From Symbiodinium natans (Eukaryota > Sar > Dinophyceae > Suessiales > Symbiodiniaceae): 64,000 bases of DNA. Positions 1 to 10,685 of this stretch are shown piece by piece. The notes below the pieces were generated by a model. It was not told where the DNA came from, did not search any database, and saw only the letters and a program-made list of their open reading frames with translations. The position numbers and the translations under genes were made by a program. How positions within the stretch are numbered: the stretch's first letter is position 1; every line of letters starts with the position of its first letter. The stretch lies in assembly GCA_905221605.1 (NCBI GenBank), contig CAJNDS010000890.1, positions 157,501-221,500 of the forward strand, written 5' to 3'.

Positions 1-1773
1 TTCTTTTCTCACTCCAAGCAGAAGGGAGAAGACAAGGGAGAGAGGTGAGAGATAGAGAGCCCCTTACAGCTCAATAAATAGAAAGGTGACCAAAATGGAT
101 GAAAAGATCGCCTGCTTTCATTTCTAAACGGCCTGTCCCCGCCTTCTTTTCTTTGCACAGTGCAGACATAAATAAACACGAAAGAAGAAAGAGGGCCTTT
201 CCCTACTATTTCCTTCGCTATCCTGGAATCCTGGTTCGGAAAAGAAAGGAACAGCTACCAGCCCCCCTCCCGACTTTCATCTTTCCATTTCTTTGTTTCG
301 TCACGCTCAAACGGACAGAAGAAGGGCGGCCTCTAGTGTTTCCTCGCCTCCTTCTGCACTGTTATAACTTCCTTTCTTTTCTCTTCTGTTGCTTTGTGTG
401 ACAGGTGCGGGGGCATTTCTTTCACTTTTCCCATCGAAGAAAGGCTCCCTTCCTATCCGCATATTTTCTTTTCTCTTCCTTCCGAAAAAGACTATAAGAG
501 GCAGGGATAAACAGAATGAAAGAGGAGTCTCCTTTTGCTTTCCGACTACCTTCTCACCACAAAAAGGAACCCTTCTCTTTCTTCCCTTGACTTTCTTTTA
601 TCTTGTTTGCATTCTACGTTTCCCACTAAGAAAATGAGACAATGATGAAGATAAGTGAAGAAAGATCACCTGCCTGCACGCAGGTTCTCGGGAGCTTGTC
701 TCGACCGGGCTGTCCCTCCTTTCCCCGCACGTCCCTTCGCTTGTCCCCATTGATCTCTCGCGTCTCTTCCCTTTGCACTCTCTCGCCTCTGGCCCGCCTT
801 CCATGCTGAAAATGCTGAAGAGATACGAAAAGAAGAGCTCATGATTCTTTCTCATTTCTTCTTCTTTATCATTCCCATATGAGTAAAGAAGAAAGATTAG
901 GAGAGAGAGCCCTGCGGCAATTCCTGTTTTGGGCGGAAGAAAAGAAACAAAGAGATAATAAGAGAGAAGAACGAATAAGAAGGTGCCGGGAACGAAGATG
1001 GAAACTGCTCCTTCACCCTGGTCTATCGCTTCCTTTTCGAATTTTTTCGGAAGGAAGATCGAAGAAGATAGTGGGAAAAAAGGAGTGAAGTGCCCGTAGA
1101 AGGGAGAAAGTGAAAGGGATGCCCCCGCAACTTTCATATTTTGATAAGAATGCAAGCGCCAGCAGAGAAGAAAGGAAGAGAGAATAACGAGGAAAGAGCG
1201 GAAACCGAGGAGATTAGGAGCCAGGTTTCCCTGATTGATTCTCGTCACTTTTCTCTGTTTTGGGAAGGTAAAGGGCTTTATATCTCCCACCTCTCTCCCT
1301 TGTCTTTTTGGTTGGAGTGAGAAAATATAAAGAAAAGCGAAAGGAAAAGTGAGAGGGAGAAAGAAGCCCTCCTTCCATTCTGAAAAATCTACAGATTTAG
1401 AGACAGGAATAGGGGACAATATGGAAATGATTCTTTCTTATTTCTTCACGTTGTCTCCTTTCCCTATATGACTCCCTTGCGATTTCCCTTTTGGTTGGAG
1501 TGAGAAGAGACAAAAGAAAAGTGAAAGGAAAAGTGAGAAGGAGAAAGGACGCAGAGATAGGAATAGAAAAACTCAGAAGAGACACAGTCTCAGACAAGAT
1601 AATTTGCTGACTTGTGATTGCGTGGCTGCCTTGGCAAGAGTTGTTGCTGGAATGGCTTTTGGGAAGAAAGTCGGAGGTGCACTTTTCGATCCAGGCGTGT
1701 TTCGCGAGCCGCAGCTTCTGGCCTCCTCTTGCTTGGGCGTGGCCAAGCGCCAGGGAGCAGAAATGCTGCGTTT

Positions 1774-2030
1774 TTCAAGTTTCAAATTCGTTTCTGTAGT
1801 TTCAGACTAGTTGCAAAATAGTTTCAAAATCCAGTTGCAAAATCGTTGTTAAGGGGAAACTGCGTTTTTCTACGCGCAATTGCAAAACATGCAGAAGTTC
1901 TGGTTTTCAACAAGCGCGGACAGAAATTGCAGCTCCTCCTTAACAGCGATATTTCAACTGGATTTTGAAACTAGTTTGAAACTGACTTGAGACTAATTTG
2001 AAACTATGGAAACGATTTTGAAACTCGAAA
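1774..2030. repeat. Long palindrome (MITE-like) in satellite copy 1
   Basis: The left arm (1774-1850) and the right arm (about 1945-2030) are imperfect inverted repeats of about 80 bp. Both contain AGTTTCAAAATCCAGTTG or its complement and a GTTAAGG/CCTTAAC block, with a loop of about 70 nt. The sub-motif GTTTCAAA is reiterated within each arm. It looks like a non-autonomous inverted-repeat element that was amplified with the satellite. No coding capacity is seen. Confidence 0.75.
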
Positions 2031-4014
2031 CACTACCATATTCCGGACTTTCTGCCCCCCTCCTGGCCCCTCACATATGGCCCTCACGCACGGGAAGTTG
2101 ACTTTGGTCAGGCGTGACTAGAGACCAGAGCTTCCGAAAGCTTGCCAATCTCCGGACAGTAGGAATAGAGGAATGTGTGGAAATGATTCTTTCCTAGTTC
2201 TTCATCTTCTTTCTCCTTTCCCTATGTATGAGAAAAGAAGACAGACAAGGAGAGAGCCCCCTGCAATCAGGAATTTCCCCAGAAGAGAAAGCGAAAGGGA
2301 TGCCCCCGCAACTTTCACGTTTTTGAGAAGAATGTAAGCACCAAAAGAGAAGAGAAAGGAAAAGAGAATAGCGAGGAAAGAGGCAAGGAAACACAGGAGG
2401 CAGCCCCTCCGCTTGCTTCTTGAATGAAAAAGACATCGGAGAAATGGAAACATGAAATTGAGAGGGAAGTTGCGCTTTTCCTTGCTGAAGAACAAAGCAA
2501 TTCCAAAGAACATGGAAAGCACAAGGAATGTACTGGGAAAGGTAGGGAAAGGGATTCTTCCCTCTGACTTTTTTGCTTTCCTTCAATCTGCGATGTAAAG
2601 GGAAAAGATGCAGCGGACAGGTCTGAAAATACAGGCAGGTGATCTTTTTTCCTTATTGTCATCATTGTCTCTTTTTCTCAGTGGGAAACGTCTCATTTTC
2701 TCAGCGGGAAACGTAAAGTGCAAAAAGATAAAAGAAAGAAAGTAGGGAAGAGTGGGAAGGTTCCTTTTTGTGGTGAGAAGGTAGTCGGAAAGCAACAGGA
2801 GACTCCTCTTTCATTCTGTTTACCCCTACCTCTTATAGTCTTTTCGGAAGCAAGAGGGAAGAACATACGCGGATAGGAAGGCAGCCTTTCTTTGATGGGG
2901 AAAAGGAAAGGGATGCGCTGCCCCCTCAATTTTCATGTTGATGGGAATGTAAGCACCGGGAGAGAAGAAAGGAAGAGAGAATAGCGAGGAAAGAGGCAAG
3001 GAAACACAGGAGATTAGGAGTCAGGTTCCGGTGATTGATGTTCGTCTCTTGTCTTCTTTTTGAGAAGGTCGCTTTTGGTTGGAGGAAGAAGTCCGCCTTC
3101 CATTTTGAAGAATCTGCAGAGATAGGAATTGAAGAAATCACAAGAGACACGGATAGAGGACATTATAGACTTGATTCTTTCTTATTTATTCATCTTCTAT
3201 CTTCATTCCCTATATGAACACAGAACAAAGACAAGGAGAGAGAGCCTCCTGCAATTGGGAATTTCCCCAGAAGAGACAAAGTGAAAGGGATGTCCCCCGC
3301 ACCTTTCACACTTTTGAGAAGAATGTAAGCAACAGAAGAGAAGTGAAAGGAACTCATAATAGTGAGCAGGGAGGCGAGGAAAGACTGGAGGCAGACCTTC
3401 TTTCCGGTTGAGCAGGACGAAACAAGAGAATGTAAAGATGTAAGTCGGGAGGGAGGCTGGTAGCCGTTCCTTTCTTTTCCGAACCAAAGACAAAGAGGAA
3501 GGAAGGCAGGATAGGTTTCCGTGATTGATTTTCGTCACCTCTCTATGTTTTGAGAAGGTAAAGGGCGTTCTATCTCTCACCCCTCTCCCTTGTCTTCTTG
3601 GTTGGAGTGAGAAAATATAAAAAAAAGCGAAAGGAAAAGTGAGAGGGAGAAAGAAGCCCTCCTTCCATTCTGAAAAATCTGCAGATTTAGAGACAGGAAT
3701 AGGGGACAATATGGAAATGATTCTTTCTTATTTCTTCACGTTGTCTCCTTTCCCTATATGACTCCCTTGCGATTTCCCTTTTGGTTGGAGTGAGAAGAGA
3801 CAAAAGAAAAGTGAAAGGACAAGTGAGAAGAAGAAAGGATGCAGAGAAAGGAATAGAACAACTCAGAAGAGACACAGTCTCAGACAAGATAATTTACTGA
3901 CTTGTGATTGCGTGGCTGCCTTGGCAAGAGTTGTTGCTGGTTTCGCGAGCCGCGGCTTCTAGCCTCCTCTTGCTTGGGCGTGGCCAAGCGCCAGGGAGCA
4001 GAAATGCTGCGTTC

Positions 4015-4280
4015 TTCAAGTTTCAAATTCGTTTCTGTAGTTTCAGACTAGTTGCAAAACAGTTTCAAAATCCAGTTGCGAATTCGTTGTTAAGGGGAAA
4101 CTGCGTTTGTCTACGCGCAATTGCAAAAAATGCAGGAATCTCTAGAGGTTCTGGTTTTCAACAAGCGCGGACAGAAATTGCAGCTCCTCCTTAACAGCGA
4201 TATTTCAACTGGATTTTGAAACTAGTTTGAAACTGACTTGAGACTAATTTGAAACTATGGAAACGATTTTGAAACTCGAA
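4015..4280. repeat. Long palindrome (MITE-like) in satellite copy 2
   Basis: This is the second copy of the inverted-repeat element at 1774-2030. The arms are the same, and the loop is about 11 bp longer (an extra AATCTCTAGAG-like insert near 4136-4147). Confidence 0.75.
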
Positions 4281-6283
4281 ACACTACCATATTCCGGACT
4301 TTCTGCCCCCCTCCTGGCCCCTCACATATGGCCCTCACGCACGGGAAGTTGACTTTGGTCAGGCGTGACTAGAGACCAGAGCTTCCGAAAGCTTGCCAAT
4401 CTCCGGACAGTAGGAATAGAGGAATGTGTGGAAATGATTCTTTCCTAGTTCTTCATCTTCTTTCTCCTTTCCCTATGTATGAGAAAAGAAGACAGACAAG
4501 GAGAGAGAGCCCCCTGCAATTGGGAATTTCCCCAGAAGAGAGAAAGCGAAAGGGATGCCCCCACAACTTTCACGTTTTTCATAAGAATGTAAGCACCAAG
4601 AGAGAAGAGAAAGGAAAAGATAATAGCGAGGAAAGAGGCAAGGAAACACAGGAGGCAGCCCCTCCGCTTGCTTCTTGAATGAAAAAGACATCGGAGAAAT
4701 GGAAACATGAAATTGAGAGGGAAGTTGCGCTTTTCCTTGCTGAAGAACAAAGCAATTCCAAAGAACATGGAAAGCACAAGGAATGTACTGGGAAAGGTAG
4801 GGAAAGGGATTCTTCCCTTTTTTTGCTTTCCTTCAATCTGCGATGTAAAGGGAAAAGATGCAGCGGACAGGTCTGAAAATACAGGCAGGTGATCTTTTTT
4901 CCTTATTGTCATCATTGTCTCATTTTCTCAGTGGGAAACGTCTCATTTTCTCAGCGGGAAACGTAAAGTGCAAAAAGATAAAAGAAAGAAAGTAGGGAAG
5001 AGTGGGAAGGTTCCTTTTTGTGGTGAGAAGGTAGTCGGAAAGCAACAGGAGACTCCTCTTTCATTCTGTTTACCCCTACCTCTTATAGTCTTTTCGGAAG
5101 GAAGAGGGAAGAACATACGCGGATAGGAAGGCAGCCTTTCTTTGATGGGGAAAGGAAAGGGATGCGCTGCCCCCTCAATTTTCATGTTGATGGGAATGTA
5201 AGCACCGGGAGAGAAGAAAGGAAGAGAGAATAGCGAGGAAAGAGGCAAGGAAACACAGGAGATTAGGAGTCAGGTTCCGGTGATTGATGTTCGTCTCTTG
5301 TCTTCTTTTTGAGAAGGTCGCTTTTGGTTGGAGGAAGAAGTCCGCCTTCCATTTTGAAGAATCTGCAGAGATAGGAATTGAAGAAATCACAAGAGACACG
5401 GATAGAGGACATTATAGACTTGATTCTGTTTTATTTATTCATCTTCTATCTTCATTCCCTATATGAACACAGAACAAAGACAAGGAGAGAGAGCCTCCTG
5501 CAATTGGGAATTTCCCCAGAAGAGACAAAGTGAAAGGGATGTCCCCCGCACCTTTCACACTTTTGAGAAGAATGTAAGCAACAGAAGAGAAGTGAAAGGA
5601 ACTCATAATAGTGAGCAGGGAGGCGAGGAAAGACTGGAGGCAGACCTTCTTTCCGGTTGAGCAGGACGAAACAAGAGAATGTAAAGATGTAAGTCGGGAG
5701 GGAGGCTGGTAGCCGTTCCTTTCTTTTCCGAACCAAAGACAAAGAGGATAGGGATGGTGGACAGGGACCAGGTTTTCCGTGGATTGATTTTTCGTCACAT
5801 CTCTATGTTTGAAGGTAAAGGCGCGTTTCTATCTCTCACCCATTCTCCCTGTCTGCTGGTTGGAGTGAGAACAAATATAAAAAAAAAGCGAAAGGAAAGT
5901 GGAGGGAGAAGAAGCCCTCCTTCATTCGGAAAAAGCTGCAGTATTTTAGAGAAAGGAATAGGGGACAATATGGAAATGATTCTTTCTTATGTCGTCACGT
6001 TGTCCCCAGTACCTATATGCTTCCCTTGCGATTATTTCATTTTGGTGGAGTTGAGAAGAAGAGGACCAAAGAAAAGTGAAAGGGCACAAGTGAGAAAGAA
6101 GAAAGGATTGCAGGAGAAAGATTAGAACAACTCAGAAGAGACACAGTCTCAGACAAGATAATTTACTGACTTGTGATTGCGTGGCTGCCTTGGCAAGAGT
6201 TGTTGCTGGTTTCGCGAGCCGCGGCTTCTAGCCTCCTCTTGCTTGGGCGTGGCCAAGCGCCAGGGAGCAGAAGTGCTGCGTTC

Positions 6284-6599
6284 TTCAAGTTTCAAATTCG
6301 TTTCTGTAGTTTCAGACTAGTTGCAAAACAGTTTCAAAATCCAGCTGCGAATTCTGTAGTTTCAGACTAGTTGCAAAACAGTTTCAAAATCCAGTTGCGA
6401 ATTCGTTGTTAAGGGGAAACTGCGTTTTTCTACGCGCAATTGCAAAAAATGCAGGAATCTCTAGAGGTTCTGGTTTTCAACAAGCGCGGACAGAAATTGC
6501 AGCTCCTCCTTAACAGCGATATTTCAACTGGATTTTGAAACTAGTTTGAAACTGACTTGAGACTAATTTGAAACTATGGAAACGAATTTGAAACTCGAA
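6284..6599. repeat. Long palindrome (MITE-like) in satellite copy 3, left arm duplicated
   Basis: This is the third copy. Its left arm contains a direct 50-bp duplication (TCTGTAGTTTCAGACTAG begins at 6303 and again at 6353), so the left arm is longer than the right arm. The rest matches copy 2. Confidence 0.75.
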
Positions 6600-7036
6600 A
6601 CACTACCATATTCCGGACTTTCTGCCCCCCTCCTGGCCCCTCACATATGGCCCTCACGCACGGGAAGTTGACTTTGGTCAGGCGTGACTAGAGACCAGAG
6701 CTTCCAAAGCTTGCCAATCTCCGGACAGTAGGAATAGAGGAATGTGTGGAAATGATTCTTTCCTAGTTCTTCATCTTCTTTCTCCTTTCCCTATGTATGA
6801 GAAAAGAAGACAGACAAGGAGAGAGAGCCCCCTGCAATTGGGAATTTCCCCAGAAGAGAGAAAGCGAAAGGGATGCCCCCACAACTTTCACGTTTTTCAT
6901 AAGAATGTAAGCACCAAGAGAGAAGAGAAAGGAAAAGATAATAGCGAGGAAAGAGGCAAGGAAACACAGGAGGCAGCCCCTCCGCTTGCTTCTTGAATGA
7001 AAAAGACATCGGAGAAATGGAAACATGAAATTGAGA

Positions 7037-7136
7037 NNNNNNNNNNNNNNNNNNNNNNNNNNNNNNNNNNNNNNNNNNNNNNNNNNNNNNNNNNNNNNNN
7101 NNNNNNNNNNNNNNNNNNNNNNNNNNNNNNNNNNNN
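7037..7136. other. Assembly gap (100 N)
   Basis: Exactly 100 undetermined bases. A run of this size is usually a scaffolding placeholder, so the satellite on the left and the AT-rich DNA on the right need not be adjacent in the genome. Confidence 0.98.
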
Positions 7137-7545
7137 CGCAGTTCTTCGCAATATTTGTTTATTGAAAGTTTGTTTTCGCTCTATTTCTTTAAATAAAGAA
7201 ATAAATATACATATATATATATATATACGAATCTATCTAAAGATGAATCTTTCATAAATTCGAAAAATTCGATTTGACGAAAATCCCATTCTTTAAACAA
7301 GAAATAATATGATCTTTTGTCAATAAAAAAATAACTAGTTTCTTTCTGGAATGGAATTGGCGAAAGATATAAGAAGAATCGTCATCAATTTCATTGGATT
7401 GATGAATAAATAGAATTTGCAGGGAAATCCAGAAGGATTCCTTCTGAACTCATTGGAATTGATGGAAAAATGGATAAGAAGATCAGAACCTTGGCAGAAT
7501 ATCGAGATTCGATTTCTGGAATTCCCATAAGATACTATTCATTCC
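7137..7545. other. AT-rich segment, origin unknown
   Basis: This stretch has a composition unlike any neighbour: AAATAAAGAAATAAATA, a (TA)n run at 7208-7228, and many GAAT/ATTC words. In one plus frame a 64-codon stretch from about 7351 is open except for one TAG. No protein was recognised. The composition resembles organellar DNA, but no gene identifies it. It begins at the N gap, so it may be a misjoined contig end or an organelle-derived insertion. Confidence 0.4.
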
Positions 7546-7642
7546 ATTTGAGCTCCAAAACCCTTCTTTGCTAACCGGGAGCAACTAGGGTTTATGGCTG
7601 AGGGTTTGGGGTGTAGGGTTGGCTTATCGGGCTTAGGCATAG

Positions 7643-7746
7643 AAATCAACTCCGAGACTCCTCCTGAAAAATTACAACGTCGTGTCATCGAGGAACCGCA
7701 CTCACTGGAAGAGCCGAAGGACCGGACGGAACAGCGCAAGCCCTAA
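7643..7746 (+). CDS. Unidentified terminal exon, plus strand
   Basis: An open stretch follows CATAG at 7638-7642 and ends at TAA (7744-7746). The peptide (INSETPPEKLQRRVIEEP... to ...DRTEQRKP) is charged and of normal complexity, and it contrasts with the repeats on both sides. Codon use is that of coding DNA. The stop is followed at once by CCCTAAA repeats. The family is not recognised and upstream exons were not found; they may lie across the N gap. Confidence 0.4.
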
Positions 7747-7768
7747 ACCCGAAACCCTAAACCCTTAA

Positions 7769-7871
7769 CTTGGCATGTTCCCCTTCCACTCACAGTCCTT
7801 CATAGGGATTACAGCAGGGGGAACTATATAATCCCTATTAAGGGCTGTTAGCATAAGGGGGAACATCCCAA
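7769..7871. mobile_element. Palindromic element family A, copy 1
   Basis: About 103 bp with terminal inverted repeats (here TTGGCATGTTCCCC and GGGGGAACATCCCAA). The centre holds CAGTCCTTCATAGGGATT and AATCCCTATTAAGGGCTG. Six copies lie in this window (7769, 8201, 21704, 22755, 36190 and 39157). They look like a MITE. The arms carry TATACTAACAG on either strand in the best copies. Confidence 0.75.
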
Positions 7872-8200
7872 CCCTTAACCCTAAACCCCCTAAACCCTAA
7901 ATCCTAAACCCTAAACCCTGAACCCTAAACCCGAAACCCCAAAACCCCAAAACCCCGAAACCCCTAAACCCTAAACCCACGCCTCTGCGGCGATTGGTAG
8001 CCGCCCGGCGAGGAGTCGAACGGCACCGCCCCAGGCAAGGCACCGGAGTCTGAAGGGGAGCCAAGGTTGAAACCCTCGGTTGAGGGTTTAGGGTTTAGGG
8101 TTCAGGGTTTAGGGTTGAGGGTTGAGGGTTTAGGGTTTAGGTTGAAACTCTCCACAATACCAAGCCACTCTCACAGAGCCCACGAACCTAAGACCTAAAC

Positions 8201-8289
8201 TTGGGATGTTCCCCCCTTATACTAACAGTCCTCCACAGGGATTCTAGTGCCCCCTATGAGAATTCCTTAGTAGGGACTGTTCGCGCAAC
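8201..8289. mobile_element. Palindromic element family A, copy 2 (3' truncated)
   Basis: Starts TTGGGATGTTCCCCCC and runs through ACTAACAGTCCTCCACAGGG. The right arm stops after AGTAGGGACTGTT, where CCCTAAA repeats take over, so the last ~15 bp of the right terminal repeat are missing. Confidence 0.7.
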
Positions 8290-8399
8290 CCTAAACCCAA
8301 AACCCTGAAACAACGCAGAGCTGGAGGCAAATGGTGCGAAGGCGGCTCGAACCCCCTCGAAGTTGACCCCTGCCTCCGAGGATCATGAGCAGATGCAAC

Positions 8400-8533
8400 C
8401 TACTTGGAGGTTCATGGTACTTATCAACCTATTTTAACTGTACTTATAACCCACTTCTACGCCCCTTAAGAGCCCTAAGATGGTTGTAAGTACAGTTATC
8501 CTTGGTTCATAAGTACCATGAACCTCCAAGTAG
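8400..8533. mobile_element. Palindromic element family B, complete copy
   Basis: 134 bp bounded by perfect 24-bp inverted repeats that begin CTACTTGGAGGTTCATGG. Inside them is a second inverted pair (AACTGTACTTATAACC and GGTTGTAAGTACAGTT). The element has no ORF. A half copy lies at 38653-38724. The ends read CT...AG on both strands. Confidence 0.8.
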
Positions 8534-8647
8534 ACCCAAGAGCAACCTAGGAATAAAGCTGGGAATGAAGAGGGTACCCTTTGGTTTAAAGGGGTTTCTA
8601 AGGGAACCTAAACCCTAAAGAAAGGGAAATAAGGGCCTACTCTGGGT

Positions 8648-8755
8648 ACACTAAACCCTAAACCCTAAACCCTAAACCCTAAACCCTAAACCCTAAACCC
8701 TTAACCCTTAACCCTTAACCCTTATAACCCTTAACCCTAAACCCTGAACCCTTAA
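8648..8755 (-). repeat. CCCTAAA array
   Basis: About 14 units of CCCTAAA, drifting to CCCTTAA at the right end. It lies downstream of the exon at 8773-8827 (minus-strand gene), that is, in its next intron or its 3' flank. Confidence 0.9.
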
Positions 8756-8772
8756 CAATCCCAATTTCTGGC

Positions 8773-8827
8773 CTGCGGGGCTGTGCCGCAGCAGCGCTGC
8801 TGCCGCATTGAGCTTCTCCAGCCACAC
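8773..8827 (-). CDS. Unidentified exon (18 codons + 1 nt)
   Basis: On the minus strand, TCTCCGCAG precedes GTG TGG CTG GAG AAG..., giving VWLEKLNAAAALLRHSPA, then G and the intron start GC. It begins in phase 0, which fits the phase-0 end of the exon at 9123-9205. Joined, the two read as one long amphipathic helix. The family is not recognised. The first intron base pair would be the non-canonical GC, as is common in dinoflagellates. Confidence 0.55.
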
Positions 8828-9122
8828 CTGCGGAGAGAAGGCACCCGCCCCCAAAACGAATCACGCTCCACGTTTAGATCTAGGGGTTTAGGGTTTAGGG
8901 TTTAGGGCTTAAGGTTTAGGATTTGAGGGCACTACTCCCACACCCCCAATTACTTGAGCTCGAGAGACCCCCAAGCTTCCCTATTTCGGGCTTTGGAGGG
9001 CTTTGAGGCCTTAGGGCTCTAGGTTTTGAAGGGTTAGGGTTTACGGTTTTGGGCTTAGGGTTTTGGGTTTTGGGTTTAGGGTTTAGGGTTTAGGGTTTAG
9101 GGCTAAGGGCTTCAAGAGTGGC

Positions 9123-9205
9123 CTTCAGCGCCCCAGACTCGAGCGCATCGAAGAGGAGCAGCTGCCGAAACTCCCCACAAGGCAGCTCGCCCTCGGAAAC
9201 GTCGG
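9123..9205 (-). CDS. Unidentified exon (27 codons), upstream partner of 8773-8827
   Basis: After the acceptor CAG the exon reads 2 nt plus DVSEGELPCGEFRQLLLFDA then LESGALK, ending AAG before GC. Length and phase (2 + 81 nt) fit the next exon exactly. The exon lies just outside the left LTR of the copia element. A similar-looking exon (ELNPLESEDAAAWLRGF) lies on the same strand beyond the right LTR at 18302-18434, so the retrotransposon probably sits in an intron of this gene. No function can be assigned. Confidence 0.6.
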
Positions 9206-9225
9206 CTGGACTTGGGGTTTTGGGT

Positions 9226-9260
9226 TTAGGGTTTAGGGGTTAGGGTTTAGGGTTTAGGGT

Positions 9261-9348
<88 letters not shown>

Positions 9349-9391
9349 GGTTTAGGGTTTAGGGTTTAGGGTTTAGGGTTTAGGGTTTAGG
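9226..9391 (+). repeat. TTTAGGG array with homogeneous TTGAGGG core; copia insertion site
   Basis: TTTAGGG units flank about 14 consecutive TTGAGGG units (9259-9349), then TTTAGGG resumes up to 9391, where the copia LTR begins. The five bases TTAGG (9387-9391) are repeated at 18062-18066, on the other side of the element. Confidence 0.95.
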
Positions 9392-9595
9392 TGTCAGCTA
9401 AGTGCGGTGCTGACACTGGCAGGCACCGCAACGCTAAGAGCGCGACGCACCGGTCCGCTTTTCCACAGACAAAAGACATCTCATGCGCCTTGATCGAGCG
9501 GCGTTTCGAAAGCGGTGTGACTGGCTGGGCAAAGGGAACCCTGTACACTACACAAATGAACGTTCCCAAGGTTGCCTCATATCTCCAGGTTTACA
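9392..9595 (-). repeat. 3' LTR of copia element (left)
   Basis: 204 bp, identical to 17858-18061. The left edge has a short hairpin: TGTCAGC and GCTGACA separated by 10 nt. The stop codon of the last pol ORF (9548) lies inside this LTR, so about 16 codons are LTR-encoded. Confidence 0.95.
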
Positions 9596-10685
9596 CTGGT
9601 CAAAAGTCTTCCCCCCTCTGTTTGGCACTTGTAGCCACCCGCTACGGAAAGGCAACCTAATGCCCTTCTTCATCCGTTGCCACCATTCCTCGCAGTTCAT
9701 GGGTTTCGTCAGCGGGTCCGCGATCTGGTCGCCCGTCGGGATCCAGAGCAGGGGGATCTTGGCATGCCAGCGTTCGACCAGGAGTTCCATTCGGAGCGCG
9801 GTGAGGTCTATCGCCAGACGACGATCACTTGGCACTCGGGGTACTCCGGTTTTCTGAAGATGGTCGAAGAGGGATTTGCAGTCGGTCAGGCAGAGTAGAG
9901 GCCAACGGCTCCGTGCTTCTTCCACCTTCACCAGGTCCCCCTTCAGGAGGGTCGCAAACAGGGACCGGGTGTACTGGCCCCCTTCCAGTCCTTCGACCCC
10001 GGCCATAGTCTCTGCGCCAAAGGTACTCCTGCAGACCCGTTTGCAGGATTGGCTCCTCCACTCCAGCATCCCACCGATTGCCAGGCATCCACTAGCCAGC
10101 TTCTCATCGAACAGCATGATCATGTGGCCGATCTGGGAGGCGAGCTTTGACCCGGCCCGTTTGGGTTTTCTAGGCCGGTCAGGGCCGAAGGGTCCCCCGA
10201 TGTTCCCGAGGCGGACTTCCTCGGGAGTTAGCTGGAACCCAGCCTCAGCCACCTCGAGCTCTGCGTTGGCCCAGGCGGCGTCGTGGTAGACGACGAACAC
10301 CGCGCGATCCAGATCCACCGGCGGGAGGTTGATGCCCTCATCCTTGTGGAGGTTGGCGCGGTCGACGATGGTGTTGGTGAAGCGTACGTCGCCAACGGTT
10401 GGGGCCCTTTGCAATTGTTGAGCAAGCGCCACGCTGCACTGAAGGTCGGGCCGGCTCTGTGTGGCCAACCAGCTCAAGGCCCCCACTAAAGACCGGTTGT
10501 CGATGATCTGTTCCTCCTCAGCGGGGTCTTCGGCACGTTGGTCTTTGCGAACATCAACTCGAAACAGCCTGCCCTCGACAAAGCTCGTCTGGGAAAGCTT
10601 GACCCCTTCAGGGCCATTCCGGACAAACGACCCCACGTAGTCAAACTCGTCCTCTTCCCAACCATCCACCGGAAAAGTTCGCTGA
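9548..10685 (-). CDS. Copia pol, C-terminal part: RT thumb/connection and RNase H
   Basis: In this frame the sequence from about 10,685 (PVDGWEEDEFDYVG) continues the reverse transcriptase that starts in the next frame upstream. RNase H residues are visible: D in VVYHDAAWAN, E in STFGAETMAG, D in LLCLTDCKS and D in WIPTGDQIADPLTKPM; the last string is the usual copia signature. It degrades the RNA strand of the RNA:DNA hybrid. The frame differs by one base from the upstream RT ORF, and the switch lies near 10,680. The C-terminus (QPWERSFV) is read from the LTR. Confidence 0.85.
9607..9619 (-). promoter_or_regulatory. Polypurine tract
   Basis: The minus strand reads AGAGGGGGGAAGA, 11 nt upstream of the 3' LTR. 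This is the expected place for the plus-strand primer of reverse transcription. It overlaps the end of the pol coding sequence. Confidence 0.7.

Larger units (their letters stand above)
1..7036. repeat. Satellite, ~2.27 kb higher-order repeat, about 3 copies
   Basis: The same complex sequence recurs with long periods: the anchor CTTGTGATTGCGTGGCTGCC sits at 1611, 3901 and 6170, and TTCATCTTCTTTCTCC sits at 2201, 4452 and 6770. Each unit holds 500-600 bp sub-units that are diverged copies of one another. Each sub-unit has a 'GATTCTTTCTTATTTCTTCA' type block followed by a purine-rich stretch with GAAAGGGATG and AGGAAAGAGG. Copy 1 has about 43 bp (near 1650-1695) that copies 2 and 3 lack. Copy 3 has a 50-bp internal duplication near 6302-6401. 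The many 60-270 residue ORFs here are chance ORFs in purine-biased DNA and shift between copies. The array ends at the assembly gap, so its true length is unknown. Confidence 0.9.

Noticed and set aside
598-1419. 273-codon minus ORF and its neighbours in 1-7036
   Set aside because: It lies in purine/pyrimidine-biased satellite, changes from copy to copy, and shows no domain.
7351-7545. Plastid gene fragment in the AT-rich segment
   Set aside because: The frame contains a stop, and no plastid protein could be identified with confidence.
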